The notes under the pieces were generated by a model. It did not search any database, had not been told where the DNA came from, and saw only the letters and a program-made list of their open reading frames with translations. A stretch of DNA of 64,000 bases. Source: BMS3ABIN04 sp964553325. Its GTDB lineage: Bacteria; Bacteroidota; Ignavibacteria; Ignavibacteriales; Melioribacteraceae. The position numbers and the translations under genes are program-made. Numbering within the stretch: position 1 is the stretch's first letter; each line of letters starts with the position of its first letter. The stretch is taken from positions 1 through 64,000 of the forward strand of contig CAZKKI010000072.1 of assembly GCA_964553325.1 (NCBI GenBank). Direction: 5' to 3'. This document shows, piece after piece, positions 58,449-64,000 of this stretch.

Positions 58449-59210
58449 ATGAAACTACGATATAAAATTCTCTCGGGTTTTGCAATCCTTGCCGTAATGC
58501 TATTTGTCGCCGGTATTTGGTCGATTTTCCAAGTAAAATATTTCGGTGAAAGTTTGGAAGAAATAATCGGTTCACGTTACGAAAAAATCGGTTTTGCCAA
58601 GTCGATAAACGAACTGCTCGAAAGAAACGACAGACAAGCATTGTTAAAATTTCTGGAAAACTCAGATTCGTTCGATTTCAAAAATTTCGGTAACGATTTT
58701 CTCGGTGTATTGAACGAAATTGAAAAATTCAAGTTAACCGCCGAAGAAAAGAAATTGCTGGAACAAATTGCAACCGATTATAAAACCTACATACGAAGTT
58801 GGGAATTTGATTCGGATTCGCCTCATACAACAGCTGAAAAACTTACCTGGTATAAACATAACGTAAAACCGTCGTTTGATAGAGTTCAAGGTGAAATAAA
58901 CAAACTAATCGAAATCAACCAAGCCAAGTTAATTTCTACCGCTCAAGAGATAAAAGACAGAACGCGCAGGGCTATTATCCCCGGTATCGTAGCGATTATT
59001 GCGGCAATCGTATTTACTTTATTGTTCAATTATTTTGTTAACCAATACATGGTTAAACCTATTATTACCTTGAAAAAACAAGTTGACGATTTCATTTCGA
59101 AAGGTGTACCGTTGACTTTCAGACCGATTACTGACGATGAAATAGCAAGGTTAACCGAATCGATTTATTTACTTACTTCCCACGTTGACAAGGACATTCA
59201 AGAACAATGA
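58449..59210 (+). CDS. HAMP-domain membrane protein without output domain
   Basis: With the ATG at 58449 (253 aa) the protein starts as a signal-anchor (KILSGFAILAVMLFVAGIWS). It has a helical periplasmic domain of about 145 residues like a four-helix-bundle sensor and a second membrane helix (IIPGIVAIIAAIVFTLLFNY). A HAMP domain follows (KPIITLKKQVDDFISKGVPL, DDEIARLTESIYLLT). It ends there: no histidine kinase, methyl-accepting or cyclase domain follows. The ORF reaches a TTG at 58416. Its stop overlaps trkH by 4 bp, so it may sense something and act on the potassium channel (inference). Confidence 0.7.
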   Translation: MKLRYKILSGFAILAVMLFVAGIWSIFQVKYFGESLEEIIGSRYEKIGFAKSINELLERNDRQALLKFLENSDSFDFKNFGNDFLGVLNEIEKFKLTAEEKKLLEQIATDYKTYIRSWEFDSDSPHTTAEKLTWYKHNVKPSFDRVQGEINKLIEINQAKLISTAQEIKDRTRRAIIPGIVAIIAAIVFTLLFNYFVNQYMVKPIITLKKQVDDFISKGVPLTFRPITDDEIARLTESIYLLTSHVDKDIQEQ

Positions 59211-60655
59211 GATTATACGTTATTTTCCGTTACATCGGTTTTGTTATATTGCTGAATGCCCTATTTTTATTGGTATCGAGCGGAATTTCGTATTATTACA
59301 ACGAATCTTCACTATTTCCTCTTTTGTACACAACAATTATCGCTTTATTATTCGGAATCTTTCCGATTATTTTTGTCCCGGCCGTGGACGATATTACACA
59401 CATCGAAGGTTTGCTTATTGTTGTCGGCAGTTGGCTTCTTTCCTGCTTATTGGGTATGATTCCATATGTGATGTGGGGCGGAGAGTTTACAATTACAAAT
59501 GCTTGGTTCGAAAGCGTATCGGGATATACTACAACCGGAGCCTCGATTTTAACGGAAATAGAATCTTTGCCTTTGGGTATTTTGTTTTGGCGAGCATCAA
59601 CACATTGGATAGGCGGAATGGGAATTATAATTTTCGTTCTATCCGTAATGCCCTCGCTCGGTACGGCTGGAATGATATTGTACAGATCGGAAATGTCTTC
59701 GGCTGCGTTGAGACAATTCAAAATGAGAAGCCGCGACGCCGTAAGATTAATTTTATGGATTTATTTGGGTATAACCGTTATCGAAACTTCTTTGTTATTA
59801 CTTTCCGGCTTGAACTTTTTCGATGCAATTACACATTCTTTCTCAACCGTTGCTACGGGCGGATTTTCAACTAAAAATTCAAGTGTTGCCGCTTTTAACT
59901 CGCTTACCGTTGAAATTATAATTATGATTTTCATGTTACTATCCGGAATGAATTTCGCATTGTTGTTTTCCGCGGTTACCGGAAAATTTGAAGATGTAAA
60001 AGTTTCCACCGTCGTTAAATATTACGTTGGGATAAACTTGATTGTAATACTTTTGGTAACATTAAATGTGTATTCGAATAATTACGAAAGTTTTTGGGAA
60101 GCATTAAGGTACAGTGCATTCCAAGTTTTATCCGTCGGTACTTCCACAGGATTCGCAAATGCCGATTCTTCCGTTTGGCCCCCGTTTTCTCAAATGATTT
60201 TGGTAATATTAACTTTACAATGTGCATCCGCCGGTTCTACATCGGGCGGAATTAAAGTTGACCGAGTTATAATTTTTATTAAATCGCTTGAGAAAAAAAT
60301 AAAACAAATCTTGCATCCGAACGCCGTTATTACAATTACGATGGATAAAAAGAAAGTTGATGAGGAATTGGTAAATTCGACAATTTTATATATTCTAACA
60401 TACATCTTTATTGTTGCACTTTCCGGATTAATTGTTACGGCTCAAGGCGTAGATATGGTTTCCGCTTATTCCGGTGCAGCAGCAATGATGGGAAACGTAG
60501 GTCCCGGTTTGGGTATTGTCGGCTCTTTGGAAAATTACGCCGCAATTCCTAAGTTAAGTAAATGGATTTATACTTTAACGATGATATTAGGCAGATTGGA
60601 AATTTACGGTTTGATAATCTTTTTCCTCCCCTCAACCTGGAAGCGAAAATATTAA
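59207..60655 (+). CDS. TrkH-family potassium uptake protein
   Basis: This 482-residue ion channel/transporter subunit has four M1-P-M2 repeats. The selectivity-filter loops are SGYTTTGASIL, TVATGGFSTKN, SVGTSTGFANAD and MMGNVGPGLGIVG. The first 60 residues add two more helices (FVILLNALFLLVSSGISYY, LLYTTIIALLFGIFPIIF). TrkH normally works with a cytoplasmic NAD/ATP-binding ring (TrkA/KtrA), which is absent here. Instead the gene overlaps by 4 bp the preceding HAMP-only gene. It is followed at 18 bp by a thioesterase gene. Confidence 0.92.
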   Translation: MRLYVIFRYIGFVILLNALFLLVSSGISYYYNESSLFPLLYTTIIALLFGIFPIIFVPAVDDITHIEGLLIVVGSWLLSCLLGMIPYVMWGGEFTITNAWFESVSGYTTTGASILTEIESLPLGILFWRASTHWIGGMGIIIFVLSVMPSLGTAGMILYRSEMSSAALRQFKMRSRDAVRLILWIYLGITVIETSLLLLSGLNFFDAITHSFSTVATGGFSTKNSSVAAFNSLTVEIIIMIFMLLSGMNFALLFSAVTGKFEDVKVSTVVKYYVGINLIVILLVTLNVYSNNYESFWEALRYSAFQVLSVGTSTGFANADSSVWPPFSQMILVILTLQCASAGSTSGGIKVDRVIIFIKSLEKKIKQILHPNAVITITMDKKKVDEELVNSTILYILTYIFIVALSGLIVTAQGVDMVSAYSGAAAMMGNVGPGLGIVGSLENYAAIPKLSKWIYTLTMILGRLEIYGLIIFFLPSTWKRKY

Positions 60656-60673
60656 TATTTGTAAGGAAATAAA

Positions 60674-61099
60674 GTGTCTAGAATAAAAGTGAATTTACCG
60701 GACAAGTTTATTTATAAAACGGAAATACCCGTACGAATAACCGACTTAAATTACGGCGGTCATCTTGGAAACGATTCGGTATTGTCAATCGTTCACGAAG
60801 CGCGTGTACGTTTTCTGAATAATTTCGGTTTTACAGAGCTCGACATCGACGGCAAAAGCATTTTAATGATCGACGCTCTTGTTAATTTCGTGCGCGAAAG
60901 TTTCTACGGCGATGTTTTGATAATAGAAATCAACATAGCAAACATAGATGCAAAAGGTTGCGATATTTTCTATAAAATATCGAACAAAGAAACCGGCAAG
61001 CTGGTTGCCGCCGTTAAAACCGGAATTGTATTCTACGATTTACGGGATAAAAAAATTTCGAATACGCCGGAAAAATTCATAAATATTTTTAATAATTAA
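60674..61099 (+). CDS. 4HBT hotdog-fold acyl-CoA thioesterase
   Basis: The 141-residue hotdog protein has VRITDLNYGGHLGNDSVLSI (catalytic Asn-Asp region), the long helix HEARVRFLNNFGF and the strand part LVNFVRESFYGDVLIIEINI. It probably hydrolyses an acyl-CoA; the substrate is unknown. The start is a GTG at 60674 with AAGG 7 nt before it. It lies 18 bp after trkH and 17 bp before the TraB-like gene, so it is probably co-transcribed with both. Confidence 0.8.
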   Translation: MSRIKVNLPDKFIYKTEIPVRITDLNYGGHLGNDSVLSIVHEARVRFLNNFGFTELDIDGKSILMIDALVNFVRESFYGDVLIIEINIANIDAKGCDIFYKISNKETGKLVAAVKTGIVFYDLRDKKISNTPEKFINIFNN

Positions 61100-61116
61100 A
61101 TTTTACAAGGTATAAA

Positions 61117-62313
61117 TTGAACGTCAACGAAACCAATACATCACAAGTTGAATCTAAAGACATAACCAGACTTAAAATAAACGATAAACATTTTACTATT
61201 ATAGGAACGGCACACATTTCACAAAAATCGGCCGATTTGGTAAAAAAAGTAATCGAAGTAGAAAAACCCGACACCGTTTGCGTCGAATTAGATGAACAAC
61301 GATACGAAGCATTGTCGAATAAAAAACGATGGCAAGAACTCGATATCAAGTCCATAATTAAAAACAAACAACTTACTACACTTGTAGTAAACTTGATTCT
61401 TGCGTCGTACCAGAAAAAACTCGGGAAAAAATTAGGAGTTATGCCGGGTACCGAGTTGATGGTTGCCACTCAAGTTGCAAAAGAAAACAATATTCCGATT
61501 GTTTTGTGCGACCGCGATGTAAAAGTTACACTTAAACGTGCATGGAATAAAATGACGTTTTTTCAAAAACTTAAATTTCTTGTTTCCGGTTTGGCAGGTG
61601 TTTTTGAAAAGCAGGATATTACCGAAGAAGAACTGGAGAAGCTAAAAGAAAAAGATATTTTGAACGAATTGATGGCAGAACTCGGCAAAGCGATGCCGGT
61701 TCTGAAAGAAGTATTGATAGACGAACGCGATACCTACATAACCGAAAAAATGAGAAATGCAAAGGGCGAAAATATCGTTGCTGTCGTCGGTGCGGGTCAC
61801 GTTAACGGAATAATAGAAAAACTTAAATCCGAGAAAGCGTTCGACCTTGAAGAAATAGTGCAAATTCCTCCCGCTTCACCTTTGCTTAAAATTATCGGTT
61901 GGGGAATTCCCGTCGTAATAATCGGCTCGTTAATTTACATCGGATTTACGCAAGGGATATTAGCGGCAAGAGCTAATTCGCTTTACTGGATATTGGCAAA
62001 CGGAATACCAAGCGCAATCGGTGCAATAATTGCTTTGGCTCACCCGCTTACAATAATTTCGGTGTTCTTTGCAGCACCGTTAACAAGTTTGACTCCGGTA
62101 ATAGGTGCAGGATATGTTGCGGCATTTGTTCAAGCCTATTTTAGCCCGCCAAAGGTAAAGGAATTCGAAAGTCTCACCGACGATTTCAATAATGTTAAAT
62201 TGTGGTGGAAAAATAGATTGCTCAAGGTCTTTTTGGTCTTTATTTTAACAAGTCTCGGCAGCGCTTTGGGAACATACGTCGGTGCGTATAAAATTATAAC
62301 AAACGTATTTTAA
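61117..62313 (+). CDS. TraB-family protein
   Basis: The 398-residue protein starts with the TraB/PrgY domain: IIGTAHISQKSADLVKKVIE, DTVCVELDEQRYEAL, LGVMPGTELMVATQVAKE, IVLCDRDVKVTLKRAWNKM and AVVGAGHVNGIIEKL. The second half has four membrane helices (IPVVIIGSLIYIGFTQ; SAIGAIIALAHPLTIISVFF; VIGAGYVAAFVQAYF; FLVFILTSLGSALGTYV). PrgY relatives limit pheromone signalling in enterococci, and the HxxS/GxxH motifs suggest a metalloprotease-like fold. The start is a TTG at 61117. Its stop is 4 bp from the convergent rpe stop. Confidence 0.85.
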   Translation: MNVNETNTSQVESKDITRLKINDKHFTIIGTAHISQKSADLVKKVIEVEKPDTVCVELDEQRYEALSNKKRWQELDIKSIIKNKQLTTLVVNLILASYQKKLGKKLGVMPGTELMVATQVAKENNIPIVLCDRDVKVTLKRAWNKMTFFQKLKFLVSGLAGVFEKQDITEEELEKLKEKDILNELMAELGKAMPVLKEVLIDERDTYITEKMRNAKGENIVAVVGAGHVNGIIEKLKSEKAFDLEEIVQIPPASPLLKIIGWGIPVVIIGSLIYIGFTQGILAARANSLYWILANGIPSAIGAIIALAHPLTIISVFFAAPLTSLTPVIGAGYVAAFVQAYFSPPKVKEFESLTDDFNNVKLWWKNRLLKVFLVFILTSLGSALGTYVGAYKIITNVF

Positions 62314-62317
62314 TGTT

Positions 62318-62974
62318 TTATTGTTGTAAAATGTTTTTCAATTCGGTTGCGGCAGCGGAAATATTATCGGAAGAAAAAATAGATGAACCGGCAACAAATA
62401 TATTACAACCGGCAGCCGAAACTTCTCCGATTGTTTCCTTGTTAATTCCACCGTCGACTTCAATCCAATATTTGTAACCGTGTTCATTTTTCAATTCGTT
62501 TAGCTTCCGTATTTTGGAAACGGAATTTTGAATGAATTTCTGTCCCCCGAAACCTGGATTAACCGACATTACCAAAATAAGATCGGCCAAATCAAGAACT
62601 TCCGTAAGAGTTTCGACCGGAGTGGAAGGATTAATTGCAACGCCGGCTTTTGCACCCAATTCTTTTATTCTATTCAATGTTCTGTTCAAATGAACAACCG
62701 CTTCTTGATGCACGGTAATATAATCAGCGCCAGCTTTTATAAACGCTTCGAGGTGCAAATCCGGATCTTCAATCATTAAGTGAATATCGAGCGGTAAATC
62801 CGTAATTTTGTTTACGGCGGATACAACTAAAGGACCGAATGTAATATTCGGTACGAATTTTCCGTCCATCACATCGCAATGAATTATATCCGCTCCGGCT
62901 AATTCCACGTACCGGATTTCTCTCGATAGATTCGAAAAATCAGCCGATAATATTGAGGGTGCAAGTAATTTCAA
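62318..62974 (-). CDS. rpe: Ribulose-phosphate 3-epimerase
   Basis: Rpe interconverts ribulose- and xylulose-5-phosphate. The 218-residue TIM barrel shows LAPSILSADFSNLSREIRYV, IIHCDVMDGKFVPNITFGP, DIHLMIEDPDLHLEAFIKAG, KAGVAINPSTPVETL, ILVMSVNPGFGGQKFIQNS and WIEVDGGINKET. The metal and catalytic Asp/His residues are intact. The start is a TTG with AGGTGA 6 nt before it. It begins 9 bp after the PASTA protein gene. Confidence 0.96.
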   Translation of the reverse strand: MKLLAPSILSADFSNLSREIRYVELAGADIIHCDVMDGKFVPNITFGPLVVSAVNKITDLPLDIHLMIEDPDLHLEAFIKAGADYITVHQEAVVHLNRTLNRIKELGAKAGVAINPSTPVETLTEVLDLADLILVMSVNPGFGGQKFIQNSVSKIRKLNELKNEHGYKYWIEVDGGINKETIGEVSAAGCNIFVAGSSIFSSDNISAAATELKNILQQ

Positions 62975-62983
62975 ATTTTCACC

Positions 62984-63715
62984 TTATTTGGAACTTTTGG
63001 TTACGAAAACATCAACCGTTTCGCCAATTTCAACAAGCGTACCTTTGCTGGGATATTGTGCGATAACGGTATTGGGTAAAAGATTCGGTGATTCTTGATA
63101 ATTTACTTTACCCAAGAAAAGCGAATTGTTCCTTAGCTCCCTTTCCGCTTCGTTTAATGTTTTACCCATTAAATCGGGCACACGAACTTTCCCGACATTC
63201 GGACCAACACTTACTTTTAAATCTACAACCGAACCTTTTTCCAAATTCAATCCGGGTTGGGGACTTTGTCCGACGACCATACCCGCTTTTGCTTCGGAAC
63301 GTACTTCGGTAATTTTCCCTACTTTCAAACCCAATCTTTCAATAGTAATTTGAGCATCGCGGAGAGTTTTATATTCCAAATCCGGAACCTTTACCAGCGG
63401 ATCGCCGCCACTTATTGCCAGATATATTCTGCGCTTTACTTTTACGGTAGTATTTTTCAACGGTTTCTGAAAAATCACGTGGTCTTTCGGGAATTTATTA
63501 TTGTATCGCGGACCTTCCAAAACGGGAACTAAATCCAATTCTTCCAACTTTTTAATCGCCTCGTCCTTGTGCAAACCAACCAAATCGGGCACAACAACTT
63601 CAGGTCTATCCACAACCTCGGGCATTATAACTTTATCCGTTATAACAACTATTGCCGCAAAAAATAAAAATATCGAAATTAAGGCTATTAAAATTTTTTT
63701 AATTATTTTTTTCAT
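62984..63715 (-). CDS. PASTA-domain membrane protein
   Basis: With the ATG at 63715 (243 aa) the protein has a basic start and a single membrane helix (ILIALISIFLFFAAIVVI). Three PASTA domains follow in the periplasm: VVVPDLVGLHKDEAIKKLEE, VKVPDLEYKTLRDAQITIER and VRVPDLMGKTLNEAEREL. PASTA domains bind muropeptides or lipid II. There is no kinase domain or transpeptidase domain attached. The ORF reaches 63751 but the extra residues are not hydrophobic-anchor-like. It precedes rpe by 9 bp, so the two are probably co-transcribed. Confidence 0.88.
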   Translation of the reverse strand: MKKIIKKILIALISIFLFFAAIVVITDKVIMPEVVDRPEVVVPDLVGLHKDEAIKKLEELDLVPVLEGPRYNNKFPKDHVIFQKPLKNTTVKVKRRIYLAISGGDPLVKVPDLEYKTLRDAQITIERLGLKVGKITEVRSEAKAGMVVGQSPQPGLNLEKGSVVDLKVSVGPNVGKVRVPDLMGKTLNEAERELRNNSLFLGKVNYQESPNLLPNTVIAQYPSKGTLVEIGETVDVFVTKSSK

Positions 63716-63791
63716 AAAGCGTAATATAGCAAGTGAATGCCAGATTGACAAATATTCTTTAAAGTCGGATTTATTTTACTACAATAAAAAA

Positions 63792-63821
63792 TTGTAAAAG
63801 TTTCCCGTTTTTGTATGTTTT
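63792..63821 (+). promoter_or_regulatory. Candidate Bacteroidota-type promoter of the POT gene
   Basis: TTG (63792-63794), exactly 19 nt, then TATGTTTT (63814-63821) matches TTG-N19-TAnnTTTG except the last base, the same spacing as at ssb. A second TATTTTTG at 63841-63848 is a perfect -7 element but its nearest TTG is 27 nt away. The leader would be about 95 nt. Confidence 0.45.
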
Positions 63822-63922
63822 ATATTTAGCATTATTTATGTATTTTTGCCGAAACTTCATAACGGGTTGGTAAACAAAGACCAATGCAATATTAATTTTT
63901 CGTAAACAGCTAAGGAGAATAT

Positions 63923-64000
63923 ATGTTTAAGAATCATCCTAAAGGACTTCCGGTTCTGTTCTTCACCGAAATGTGGGAGCGGTTCGGTTTCTACACAATG
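63923..64000 (+). CDS. POT/PTR2-family peptide transporter, N-terminus (truncated by window edge)
   Basis: The first 26 codons read to the window end. They contain HPKGLPVLFFTEMWERFGFY, the hallmark first-helix motif (ExxER-like EMWERF) of proton-coupled oligopeptide transporters. AAGGAG 5-6 nt before the ATG at 63923 is a strong ribosome-binding site. The rest of the gene is outside the window. It imports di- and tripeptides by family precedent. Confidence 0.92.
   Translation, partial: MFKNHPKGLPVLFFTEMWERFGFYTM

Noticed and set aside
59185..59874. A 229-codon frame overlapping trkH in another plus frame
   Set aside because: trkH has all four selectivity-filter loops in its own frame; the other frame lacks any recognisable domain.
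1..64000. tRNA or rRNA genes, CRISPR arrays, insertion sequences or prophage genes
   Set aside because: All gaps were read; none shows a cloverleaf with CCA-like ends, regular spaced repeats, transposase motifs or phage proteins. Gaps are mostly under 300 bp.

Overview
The window reads as chromosomal DNA from an Ignavibacteria/Melioribacter-like member of the Bacteroidota–Chlorobiota group. It is AT-rich. The protein ending at 8540 carries a type IX secretion sorting tail of the kind common there (YPNPFNPST...). Two promoter candidates fit the Bacteroidota pattern TTG-N19-TAnnTTT. The gene set is mostly housekeeping, tightly packed and intact. I see no rRNA, tRNA, CRISPR array, transposase or phage gene. 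About a fifth of the genes appear to start at TTG or GTG.

Layout. 1-21539, all minus strand: N-terminus of an S41 protease; an envelope trio (Wzi-like barrel, family 2 glycosyltransferase, DUF2279 protein); lysS-rluB-scpB-scpA-trpS; a large secreted endonuclease I; Mth938-like protein, TerC, M29-like aminopeptidase; an orphan PqqD-family protein coupled to an MFS transporter; an OPT transporter; a TIGR02757 protein; pdxJ; an antiquitin-type aldehyde dehydrogenase. rsmI stands alone on the plus strand at 21784. 22516-41782, minus: a repeat lipoprotein, tsaD, proline dehydrogenase, coaE, acpS, an MCE protein, a CBS/CorC protein, ssb, a SPOR lipoprotein, a FadL/SGNH-hydrolase pair, biotin carboxylase with its biotin carrier, mutS2, cvpA, yqeY, exbB-exbD-exbD and an EEP-family phosphohydrolase. 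polA lies on plus at 41871.

44648-54389, minus, is one eight-gene run whose neighbours overlap or lie within 2 bp: type 2 IPP isomerase, polyprenyl synthase, HPr, enzyme I, PGI/PMI, a metallopeptidase/beta-propeller/BamA-like barrel fusion, a BamB-like PQQ propeller lipoprotein and a PEGA protein. Then come a bifunctional FTCD with a zinc-finger-like insert, trxB with an atypical thioredoxin-fold partner, a plus-strand run (HAMP-only membrane protein, TrkH, thioesterase, TraB-like protein), rpe with a PASTA protein on minus, and the start of a POT transporter.

For the hunt, the strongest leads are: (i) the coupled PEGA / PQQ-propeller / peptidase-propeller-barrel cassette; (ii) the lipoprotein with two blocks of four exact 23-residue repeats; (iii) the classical C2H2 spacing inside FTCD; (iv) the HAMP-only protein fused by overlap to trkH; (v) four intrinsic-terminator hairpins lying 12-40 nt upstream of the next same-strand gene. 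None is proven to be a new system by sequence alone, and most of the window is ordinary core genome.
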